From IMG/VR virus record IMGVR_UViG_3300020172_003019, positions 1 through 33,363 of that record: 33,363 nt of DNA. One strand, given 5' to 3'. The notes below the pieces were generated by a model, which saw only the letters and a program-made list of their open reading frames with translations, did not search any database and was not told the origin of the DNA. Made by a program: the position numbers and the translations under genes. This DNA is from a virus. Numbering within the stretch: position 1 is the stretch's first letter; every line of letters starts with the position of its first letter. Positions 14,632-20,345 of this stretch are shown here, one piece after another.

Positions 14632-15156
14632 ATGGCGAAATATCTTTCAACAAAAACCTACGGCAACGACAGAGGTCTGTCATGCTGTTTCAGACAGTGG
14701 CGCTCAACTCACAGTCATTGTTCACTGCTACATGGTTATTCCATTGGCATCAAACTAATCTTTGAATCAGAAACATTAGATGACCGTAATTGGGTTATGG
14801 ACTTTGGTGGCTTAAAGGCTTTCAAAGAATGGTCAGAATGGCAATTCGATCATACACTCTGCGTAGGAGCAGACGACCCTCATTTAGAACTTTTTAAACA
14901 AATGTCCAAGCTGGGCAAACAGGCCGATGGTGGCATTTGTGACCTACGTATCGTAGAAGCTGTGGGCTGTGAAAAGTTTGCTGAACTAGCGTATCGTACA
15001 ATGAACGAAATACTCAATTCTTATCAAACAGGCGATAGCTGGACACATCCTGATGGTCGTATATTTGAAGCACGATATCCTGTTGGGCGAAGTGTTCGTC
15101 TTCGTTCAGTAGAAGTATTTGAACATGCAGGCAACTCAGCCACATACGAAGGATGA
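14632..15156 (+). CDS. QueD-like 6-pyruvoyl/6-carboxy-tetrahydropterin synthase
   Basis: A 174-residue member of the 6-pyruvoyltetrahydropterin synthase/QueD family, which makes 6-carboxytetrahydropterin on the path to preQ0/queuosine and 7-deazaguanine DNA modifications. Seen motifs are CFRQWRSTHSHC (19-30) with the catalytic-type Cys30 and His27/29, LHGY (33-36), VMDFGGLK (55-62), FDHTL (72-76) and a C-terminal EVFEHAG (161-167). The usual LHGH zinc ligand pair is LHGY here, so the third zinc ligand is altered. A variant QueD subgroup is likely. The ATG at 14632 is set by an AGGAGG Shine-Dalgarno (14620-14625). An upstream ATG at 14614 would place the Shine-Dalgarno inside the gene. Confidence 0.75.
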   Translation: MAKYLSTKTYGNDRGLSCCFRQWRSTHSHCSLLHGYSIGIKLIFESETLDDRNWVMDFGGLKAFKEWSEWQFDHTLCVGADDPHLELFKQMSKLGKQADGGICDLRIVEAVGCEKFAELAYRTMNEILNSYQTGDSWTHPDGRIFEARYPVGRSVRLRSVEVFEHAGNSATYEG

Positions 15157-15344
15157 ATAGTTTTGAACGTATATGGGCTCGGGCAACTGGGCATCTAATG
15201 GGGCAGACGGACGAAGATCGTCCGAATGTTCCTATTCTTACTATACGTGAAGCAAGAATTGCATTATTTCTTAAAACATTTTGGGTAATAATTCATGTGA
15301 TCACTTGTTTGTTTATTATTGTAAACGTAATTAGACACTGGTAA
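15153..15344 (+). CDS. Small single-span membrane protein
   Basis: A 63-residue protein with a charged N-terminal half (SFERIWARATGHLMGQTDEDRP) and one hydrophobic segment near the C-terminus (about 37-61: IALFLKTFWVIIHVITCLFIIVNVI). It is expected to insert in the inner membrane. It overlaps the queD-like stop by 4 bp (ATGA). Its own TAA is part of the TAAATA box ahead of kdsA. It could be an infection-modulating or superinfection-exclusion peptide, but function is unknown. Confidence 0.65.
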   Translation: MNSFERIWARATGHLMGQTDEDRPNVPILTIREARIALFLKTFWVIIHVITCLFIIVNVIRHW

Positions 15345-15347
15345 ATA
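15342..15347 (+). promoter_or_regulatory. T4-late-like promoter box (GGTAAATA)
   Basis: GGTAAATATT with TAAATA at 15342-15347, 4 nt before the GTG start of kdsA. There is no Shine-Dalgarno. An in-frame TAA at 15328 and the absence of other start codons fix the kdsA start here. This implies either a leaderless late transcript or weak read-through translation. Confidence 0.45.
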
Positions 15348-15351
15348 TTCT

Positions 15352-16185
15352 GTGAAATCACTTTCTATCAATCGAATCGTTGCCGGCAACGATAATAAAA
15401 TCTTTATTATAGCCGGACCCTGCCAAATTGAAAGTCAGAGTCACGCCGAATTCTTAGCAGGTAGTATAAAAGAAATCTGCGACGAATTAGATATCGATCT
15501 AGTTTACAAAAGCAGTTTTGACAAAGCTAATAGATCTAGCATCTCTACTAAACGAGGAATAGGTATTGACGAAGGACTTAAAATTTTAAATTCAATCAAA
15601 CATGAATTTGGAATTCCCGTTCTAACCGATATTCATGAATCATATCAAGCACAATTAGTTGCAGATGCTGGCATTGATGTAATCCAAATACCAGCGTTTC
15701 TATGTAGACAAACTGATTTATTATTGGCAGCTGGAGCCACAGGATGTGTAATAAATGTCAAGAAGGGGCAGTTTCTTGCTCCGCAGGATATGCGTAATGT
15801 TGCAGCAAAGATTGCTTCAACGGGTAATGAACGAATTATGTTATGCGAAAGAGGATATACTCATGGATATAATAATCTTGTTGTTGATATGCGTAGCCTA
15901 CCCATTATGGCAAGCACCGGGTATCCAGTGGTCTTTGATGCCACTCATTCTGTCCAACAGCCTGGAGGAATGGGGGAACGATCCGGTGGTGACCGAACTA
16001 TGGTCCCATACTTGGCGAGGGCGGCTGTAGCCACAGGATGTATTGCTGGTGTGTTTATGGAAACTCACGAAGATCCTGATTCTGCTCCCAGCGATGGACC
16101 TAATATGGTTCACTTAGACAAATTAAAAAATATATTAGAAGAATTGGTGGCCATAGATGAAGTTGTCAAAAGAAGGTCTAACTAA
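15352..16185 (+). CDS. kdsA: 3-deoxy-D-manno-octulosonate 8-phosphate synthase
   Basis: A full-length, 277-residue KdsA that condenses phosphoenolpyruvate with arabinose 5-phosphate to give KDO-8-phosphate, the first step to the KDO of the LPS inner core. All family motifs are present: AGPCQIES (21-28), YKSSFDKANRSS (52-63), IPAFLCRQTDLL (113-124), KKGQFLAP (137-144), CERGYTHGYNNLVVDMRSL (165-183) and DATHSVQQPGG (196-206). Cys24, with H199, E237 and D248, marks the metal-dependent class (Aquifex-type), not the E. coli metal-free class, which has Asn at the Cys position. It begins with GTG and overlaps the glycosyltransferase gene by 29 bp. Confidence 0.96.
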   Translation: MKSLSINRIVAGNDNKIFIIAGPCQIESQSHAEFLAGSIKEICDELDIDLVYKSSFDKANRSSISTKRGIGIDEGLKILNSIKHEFGIPVLTDIHESYQAQLVADAGIDVIQIPAFLCRQTDLLLAAGATGCVINVKKGQFLAPQDMRNVAAKIASTGNERIMLCERGYTHGYNNLVVDMRSLPIMASTGYPVVFDATHSVQQPGGMGERSGGDRTMVPYLARAAVATGCIAGVFMETHEDPDSAPSDGPNMVHLDKLKNILEELVAIDEVVKRRSN

Positions 16186-16978
16186 AGAACAGTGGCAGCA
16201 TTATAAAAGATTTGGACATCTTCCGGATGATGTGCCTGTACCGGCTCCTATAATTCAAGAGCCTAAAATAGAATACAATGGGCCTCCTATTTCTGTGCTA
16301 TGTGTGAGATTTGGAACCAAATACGGTCGCGACTATGTGGAAAAACTCCGCAATATGGTTTCGAGACATCTAACTATTCCCTATGAATTCTATTGCCTAA
16401 CCGATGATCAGCATCCCATCGACGGAGTGAAGAGTCTTGTGTATCCTAATCAGGGATACGTTAAAGGTTGGTGGCACAAGGTACACATGTTCGATCCCGA
16501 TTTAAAATTACCGGGTAGGATATTGTATATGGATCTCGATGTAATTATTCACGACAATATCAATAAATTAGTTTTAGATCAGGGACAAGAGTTTTTAGGA
16601 ATCAGAGATTTCAACAGAAAATTCAATCCTAAATGGAATATTCTCAACAGTTCTGTCATGACTTGGCCAGCTGGTCTGCATCCAGATATCTACACTGTGT
16701 TCAAAAATGATCAGAGTCGAGCTCAGAGATTACACGGTGATCAAGATTGGATCTGGCAAGTAGCCAAAACAAGGATTAAATTTTTTCCAGAAATTTGGAT
16801 ACAGAGCTACAAATGGGAAATTCGAAATCGGTCCGAACTGACTATGGGTGGCGGCCGTAGATTTTTTAAAACAGCAAGAGATGTAACTATTCCGAAAGGC
16901 TGTTCAATCTGTGTGTTTCACGGTGATCCAAATCCACATGATATAACGGATCCATATGTAGTTGACAACTGGCAATAA
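16157..16978 (+). CDS. Glycosyltransferase with DxD motif
   Basis: A 273-residue protein. SVLCVRFGTKYGRDYVEKLRNMVSRHL (about 46-72) starts a GT-A-type nucleotide-sugar fold, and RILYMDLDVIIHDNI (121-135) supplies the DxD metal/nucleotide-sugar motif (D126, D128). LNSSVMTWPAG and HGDQDWIW further on resemble GT8/GT32-like acceptor regions. It overlaps kdsA by 29 bp, so its translation is coupled to KDO synthesis. Together they suggest remodelling of host LPS, for example to block superinfection. The residues 1-43 preceding the fold are unusual and Pro-rich. Confidence 0.8.
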   Translation: MKLSKEGLTKEQWQHYKRFGHLPDDVPVPAPIIQEPKIEYNGPPISVLCVRFGTKYGRDYVEKLRNMVSRHLTIPYEFYCLTDDQHPIDGVKSLVYPNQGYVKGWWHKVHMFDPDLKLPGRILYMDLDVIIHDNINKLVLDQGQEFLGIRDFNRKFNPKWNILNSSVMTWPAGLHPDIYTVFKNDQSRAQRLHGDQDWIWQVAKTRIKFFPEIWIQSYKWEIRNRSELTMGGGRRFFKTARDVTIPKGCSICVFHGDPNPHDITDPYVVDNWQ

Positions 16979-16990
16979 CGATGTTATACT
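16962..16990 (+). promoter_or_regulatory. Sigma70-type promoter TTGACA-17-TATACT
   Basis: TTGACA (16962-16967) and TATACT (16985-16990), 17 bp apart, overlap the end of the glycosyltransferase gene. The start site would be at about 16997, coinciding with the ATG of the next gene, so the mRNA would be leaderless or nearly so. Confidence 0.75.
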
Positions 16991-16996
16991 TACAGT

Positions 16997-17236
16997 ATGA
17001 CATTTATTACACACCAAAGTCAAATTCGTACAATCAAACAAGATGATCCTAGGTTTCATATTGTTGATAAGTTTGTTCAAGCACCGCGAGCAGGATTTGA
17101 AATCAATCAACGTATTCCCTACGAATATAAATTGATTTTAACAGAATGTCTCGATCGTGGCTGGATTAAACCCGTAGCGTATATGACTGAACGAGAACTT
17201 CTTATTTCAGGATTATCTAATGAAAATTCAATTTGA
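16997..17236 (+). CDS. 79-aa protein of unknown function
   Basis: A 79-residue protein (TFITHQSQIRTIKQDDPRFHIVDKFVQAPRAGFEINQRIPYEYKLILTECLDRGWIKPVAYMTERELL...). It is mixed alpha/beta with balanced charge and no recognisable domain. The ATG sits only 6 nt after a good -10 box and has no Shine-Dalgarno, so a leaderless transcript is implied. Its 3' end overlaps the next small gene by 17 bp. Confidence 0.6.
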   Translation: MTFITHQSQIRTIKQDDPRFHIVDKFVQAPRAGFEINQRIPYEYKLILTECLDRGWIKPVAYMTERELLISGLSNENSI

Positions 17237-17387
17237 TAAAGACACAATGCCCGACGAACTTTACAATGCACTTCTACAACACTTTGTAAACGAAGCAGTT
17301 GGGCTAGGCATAGAAGTCAACAAGTTTACCGAATTTAATAATTGGGTAGTCGAGTGTGAAGTAGATGTCAGGGAAGCTGTACACTAA
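17220..17387 (+). CDS. 55-aa small protein upstream of uvsE
   Basis: An ATG at 17220 opens 55 codons ending TAA at 17385-17387, immediately abutting the uvsE ATG at 17388. The product (KIQFDKDTMPDELYNALLQHFVNEAVGLGIEVNKFTEFNNWVVECEVDVREAVH) is acidic with a probable central helix. Its overlap with the previous gene and its abutment to uvsE indicate a coupled operon gene. No function is recognised. Confidence 0.65.
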   Translation: MKIQFDKDTMPDELYNALLQHFVNEAVGLGIEVNKFTEFNNWVVECEVDVREAVH

Positions 17388-18449
17388 ATGACCAAACGCA
17401 TAGGCTTTGCCTGTAAATGGATCGACGGTCCTTCACAGATCGACGGTATTAAACAAAAAGACAACTGCAAACAGTATAATACTGGCAGTACTACTGTAGC
17501 ATGGTTGAATCGGCAAACCAAACCTGTTGCTGAACAAAAACTCTGGGACCTAATGGTAGGTAACATTGAAGCTGTACGTAAACTAGTTGAAAAGGTAGGA
17601 ACCCTTGATGAGAATCTTAGAATGGTACGACTCAGCAGTGATATATTGCCTGTATATACTGAGCCTAATTGGAAGCGGTTTTGGAGGCAGCATGATGTCC
17701 GAGCCTATTGCGAAAGAAATTTTTCGACAGTGGGTGACTTGGCCCGTGAGAATCGTGTTCGGCTTAGTTTTCATCCCGGCCAGTTTACTGTGCTTGCTAG
17801 CGATAGTCCAGATATTGTCGATCGCTCAATAGAAGAATTTGAGTATCACGTAGACATGGCTCGCTGGATGGGCTATGGTCAGGCATTCCAAGACTTTAAG
17901 ATCAATGTGCATATCGCAGGTCGACAAGGCCCGAAAGGTATTATCAGCGCACTAAGCCGAATGACTCCCGAAGCTCGTAATACTCTTACAATCGAAAACG
18001 ACGAAATGACCTGGGGTATTGAAGATAGCATCGAACTTGTTGATCATTGTGCCTTGGTCTTAGACATTCATCATCATTGGATTAAAACTGGAGAATACAT
18101 TGAAACTACTGACGACCGTGTTAAAAGGATTATTGACAGTTGGCGTGGTGTTCGGCCTGTTATACATTATAGTGTATCACGGGAAGAGCATCTTATTGAC
18201 CATTCCGCAGACTCCCTTCCCTCCCTTCATGCGTTGATGGAAGGCGGTCACAAAAAAGCAAAACTCAGAGCACACTCAAACTTCTACTGGAATACAGCAG
18301 CGAATCAGTGGGCACTGAGTTTTTGGGATCAGTTCGATATTATGTGTGAGTCAAAGGCAAAGAACTTGGCTTCTTTCGCACTCTACGAACAGGCTAAAAA
18401 GATTACTTCTGAGCCGCTGGCTTGCGACCGCGAGTTGTCACTTTCTTAG
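17388..18449 (+). CDS. uvsE: UV damage endonuclease UvsE (UvdE)
   Basis: A 353-residue TIM-barrel endonuclease of the UVDE family, which nicks DNA 5' of cyclobutane dimers and 6-4 photoproducts. Hallmarks are RIGFACKWID near the N-terminus, YRLSSDILPVYTEP-like residues (MVRLSSDILPVYTEPNW, about 79-95), RLSFHPGQFTVLASD, NVHIAGRQGPKG, LTIENDEMTWG and LDIHHHW, which supply the metal-binding His and Glu residues. The length is about that of bacterial UvsE. It starts directly at the stop of the 55-aa gene, and its 3' end overlaps the convergent Ca-binding-repeat gene by 47 bp. It would help repair virion DNA damaged by sunlight. Confidence 0.93.
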   Translation: MTKRIGFACKWIDGPSQIDGIKQKDNCKQYNTGSTTVAWLNRQTKPVAEQKLWDLMVGNIEAVRKLVEKVGTLDENLRMVRLSSDILPVYTEPNWKRFWRQHDVRAYCERNFSTVGDLARENRVRLSFHPGQFTVLASDSPDIVDRSIEEFEYHVDMARWMGYGQAFQDFKINVHIAGRQGPKGIISALSRMTPEARNTLTIENDEMTWGIEDSIELVDHCALVLDIHHHWIKTGEYIETTDDRVKRIIDSWRGVRPVIHYSVSREEHLIDHSADSLPSLHALMEGGHKKAKLRAHSNFYWNTAANQWALSFWDQFDIMCESKAKNLASFALYEQAKKITSEPLACDRELSLS

Positions 18450-18714
18450 CAGCAGTTTTGGCTTTCGTAGCGGCCTTTTTAACTTCTGTTTTAGCTTTCT
18501 CAACAACTACCGCAGCGTCAGCAGCGTCGACCTTACCGTCTTTGTTGACATCTGCAGTTTCTTTAACTCCACAGACTACATTTTGAACAGCGGCCTTTAC
18601 ATCAGCAGAATCAATCTTGCCGTCTTTGTTGACATCGAGACCTTTAGAATTTCTATTAAAATAGATAAGAGCTCCAATTACAACTATAACAGCGATCGCT
18701 AATAAGATTTCCAT
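18403..18714 (-). CDS. Membrane-anchored protein with two EF-hand/dockerin-type repeats
   Basis: A 103-residue protein. A hydrophobic N-terminal anchor (1-20, EILLAIAVIVVIGALIYF) is followed by two near-identical Ca-binding repeats, DVNKDGKIDSADVKAA (27-42) and DVNKDGKVDAADAAVV (55-70). The Asp-Asn-Asp-Gly pattern is that of EF-hand/dockerin loops. A Lys/Ala/Thr-rich tail resembles H1-type basic tails. It probably sits in the inner membrane with the charged part on one side. A minus-strand TATAAATA box and an AAGGAG site precede the ATG, so it is likely a late gene. Function unknown. Confidence 0.8.
   Translation of the reverse strand: MEILLAIAVIVVIGALIYFNRNSKGLDVNKDGKIDSADVKAAVQNVVCGVKETADVNKDGKVDAADAAVVVEKAKTEVKKAATKAKTAAKKVTTRGRKPAAQK
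18536..18636. repeat. Two 17-bp direct repeats encoding the calcium-binding loops
   Basis: CCGTCTTTGTTGACATC occurs identically at 18536-18552 and 18620-18636, 84 bp (28 codons) apart, inside the repeat gene. Synonymous identity suggests a recent internal duplication. Confidence 0.7.
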
Positions 18715-18733
18715 ATTAAATCTCCTTGTAGGT

Positions 18734-18741
18734 TATTTATA
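18734..18741 (-). promoter_or_regulatory. T4 late promoter TATAAATA (minus strand)
   Basis: The plus strand reads TATTTATA, so the minus strand has the exact T4 late consensus TATAAATA. It lies 19 nt before the ATG of the Ca-binding-repeat gene, with an AAGGAG ribosome site in between. Confidence 0.65.
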
Positions 18742-18744
18742 CGG

Positions 18745-18750
18745 TAAATA
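18745..18750 (+). promoter_or_regulatory. T4-late-like promoter box ahead of sod
   Basis: GGTAAATATG carries TAAATA 5 nt before the ATG at 18756. It is divergent from the minus-strand TATAAATA, whose edge is only 3 bp away, so the two form a compact bidirectional late-promoter element. Confidence 0.55.
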
Positions 18751-18755
18751 TGCTT

Positions 18756-19310
18756 ATGCTACATTTTATTAAAAGTATAACCGAAAATACAGATCGACGT
18801 GAAATATATCAGGACAAGCTCAAATTTGACAAAAAAGAGCTAGAGCCCGTGATGAGCGAAGCTACAATCAAATATCATTATGATGGTTTGGCCGCAAAGT
18901 ATTCTGAACGATATAATAAAGGTGAAGGCGACGCTGATTTTAACTATGGTGGCGCTATGCTACACAATATATTCTTTTCTAATCTTACCCCGCCGAGAGC
19001 TGCCAATAAGCCCGAGGGACTCAGTAAATCTCTAATAGATGAAAAGTATGGAGATTTTGATAAGTTCAAAGAAGCGGTTGAAAAAGAATTTATGGCTGCA
19101 CAGGGTTCAAACTGGATTTATATGGATTATGATGGTAAACTACATACTATTCATAATCATGAATACCGTAAAGGTATGAAGATCGCACTACTGATAGATG
19201 CTTGGGAACATGCCTGGGCTCTAGACTATCAACAGGATAAAGCCAAATATCTCAGCAATATTTGGCGCATTATCAACTGGGAAGTTGTTGATATTAGATT
19301 AGGAGTATAA
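18756..19310 (+). CDS. Fe/Mn superoxide dismutase, atypical
   Basis: A 184-residue protein (from ATG 18756; ATG 18750 overlaps the promoter box) with the SOD Fe/Mn fold pattern. Probable metal ligands are H41 (IKYHYDG), H70 (GAMLHNIFF), D148 and H152 (DAWEHAWALDYQ), and Tyr34 of the family is kept as Y49. The usual second-sphere residues differ. The position of His30 is Leu45, that of Gln69 (Fe type) is Gly66, and the region of the Mn-type Gln has HNHE (133-136), so a His may hold the metal-bound water. It dismutates superoxide and would shield the iron-sulfur clusters built by the two following genes. It is followed after 1 bp by iscU. Confidence 0.87.
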   Translation: MLHFIKSITENTDRREIYQDKLKFDKKELEPVMSEATIKYHYDGLAAKYSERYNKGEGDADFNYGGAMLHNIFFSNLTPPRAANKPEGLSKSLIDEKYGDFDKFKEAVEKEFMAAQGSNWIYMDYDGKLHTIHNHEYRKGMKIALLIDAWEHAWALDYQQDKAKYLSNIWRIINWEVVDIRLGV

Positions 19311-19311
19311 C

Positions 19312-19695
19312 ATGTCATATTCAGAAAAAGTAATCGATCACTATGAAAATCCCAGAAACGTAGGCAGCTTCGATAAGAACGATCCTGCTGTCGGAACAGG
19401 ACTTGTTGGTGCTCCTGCATGCGGCGATGTTCTCAAATTACAGATCAAGGTCAATGAAAATGGTATTATTGAAGATGCTCGTTTTAAAACTTACGGTTGC
19501 GGTAGTGCAATCGCTAGCAGTTCGCTGGTTACTGAATGGGTTAAAGGTAAAACTCTTGACGAAGCTGCGTCAATTAAAAATACTGCGATCGCAGAAGAAC
19601 TAGCACTACCACCGGTCAAAATACACTGTAGCATATTAGCTGAAGATTCTATAAAGGCTGCCATAGATGATTACCGTAACAAGCACCGCGACTGA
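19312..19695 (+). CDS. iscU: Iron-sulfur cluster scaffold IscU
   Basis: A 127-residue, full-length IscU whose key residues fall at E. coli numbering: C37 and D39 (GAPACGDVLKLQI), C63 (TYGCGSAIASSS), and H105 and C106 in LPPVKIHCSILAEDS. The LPPVK HscA-recognition motif is at 99-103. All three cluster-binding cysteines are present, so it should assemble [2Fe-2S] clusters. No IscS is encoded in the window, so sulfur would come from the host desulfurase. A TAGGAG ribosome site lies at the end of sod, and the gene overlaps iscA by 29 bp. Confidence 0.95.
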   Translation: MSYSEKVIDHYENPRNVGSFDKNDPAVGTGLVGAPACGDVLKLQIKVNENGIIEDARFKTYGCGSAIASSSLVTEWVKGKTLDEAASIKNTAIAEELALPPVKIHCSILAEDSIKAAIDDYRNKHRD

Positions 19696-19993
19696 AAAAA
19701 TACGACAGCATCTAGCTCGTCGAGGTCAGGGCAAAGGAATTTCTATCGGAATCAAAACCACGGGCTGTTCGGGACTGGCTTATACTTTAGAATATCTAGA
19801 TGATATTTCTGATTTAGATCCCGGATATACCAAACTATTTGATGATTTCTGTGTGTATATCAACCAAAAACATCTAGCTTATTTTAAAGATCTAGAAATA
19901 GATTATGTAAAACAGGGTGTCAATGAAGGATTTGAATTCCGTAACTCTGCAGAGAAGGATCGCTGCGGTTGTGGAGAATCGTTTAGGATCTAA
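19667..19993 (+). CDS. iscA: Iron-sulfur cluster A-type carrier (IscA/HesB)
   Basis: A 108-residue A-type carrier with TGCSGLAYTLEY (C34) and the C-terminal CGCGESF (C100, C102), the three cysteines that hold the transferred cluster. It follows iscU with a 29-bp overlap and a purine-rich ribosome site (ATAAAGG), so expression is coupled. The pair would deliver clusters to apo-proteins such as phage or host Fe-S enzymes. IscA, ErpA and SufA cannot be told apart from sequence alone, so the symbol follows the IscU neighbour. Its end overlaps the convergent zinc-ribbon gene by 4 bp. Confidence 0.9.
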   Translation: MITVTSTATEKIRQHLARRGQGKGISIGIKTTGCSGLAYTLEYLDDISDLDPGYTKLFDDFCVYINQKHLAYFKDLEIDYVKQGVNEGFEFRNSAEKDRCGCGESFRI

Positions 19994-20277
19994 TACTTAC
20001 CTACAGGCCAATCAAGGCTAGCAGGCATATCCCATATTTTCTTACGCTCAACACCCTTTCTCTGAGCGAACTTTTTAGCATCACAGTTACCGCAGCAATG
20101 AAAATAATTATTGCTGAGACGCTTTCTGTCTATGTGTTTTAGATCTCTACGAAAAAGTTCATCGCAGCTGTCACAGCGGAATATTGCTTCTGTTTTCTTT
20201 CTGAAAAATTTATAAACACGACCTAGTTTACTAGGCCTTTCGTGTTCAGTGATTATAATTTCAGTCTTGAGAAACAT
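19990..20277 (-). CDS. Zinc-ribbon protein
   Basis: A 95-residue basic protein. CxxC pairs at C35/C38 (FRCDSCDELF) and C62/C65 (HCCGNCDAKKF) form a probable zinc ribbon, followed by a positively charged segment (AKKFAQRKGVERKKIWDMPASLDWP). This resembles small zinc-finger proteins of T4-like aquatic phages with a suspected nucleic-acid-binding role. A TAAATA box lies 4 nt before the ATG on the minus strand. Alternative: the zinc-ribbon part of a homing-nuclease-like family, but no catalytic motif is visible. Confidence 0.7.
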   Translation of the reverse strand: MFLKTEIIITEHERPSKLGRVYKFFRKKTEAIFRCDSCDELFRRDLKHIDRKRLSNNYFHCCGNCDAKKFAQRKGVERKKIWDMPASLDWPVGKY

Positions 20278-20321
20278 CTAGTATTTACATCCGGCTTATG
20301 TTTTTTTGGGCTAAATACTAG
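20278..20321. promoter_or_regulatory. Mirror-image divergent TAAATA promoter element
   Basis: CTAGTATTTA (20278-20287) and TAAATACTAG (20312-20321) are perfect 10-bp inverted copies, 24 bp apart. Each carries the TAAATA box reading outward, toward the zinc-ribbon gene on the minus strand and the giant fibre gene on the plus strand. Confidence 0.65.
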
Positions 20322-20337
20322 GACAGTACTATCCTAG
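20318..20337. repeat. 20-bp near-perfect palindrome before the giant fibre gene
   Basis: CTAGGACAGTACTATCCTAG is self-complementary except for one base pair. It occupies the predicted start of the late transcript, 8 nt before the fibre ATG. It could be an operator or a 5'-terminal mRNA hairpin. Confidence 0.6.
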
Positions 20338-20345
20338 GATAAATT

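Noticed and set aside
14561-14758. 65-aa open frame between the DUF115-like and queD-like genes
   Set aside because: It overlaps the queD-like gene in a different frame, lacks a Shine-Dalgarno, and the AGGAGG site clearly serves the ATG at 14632.
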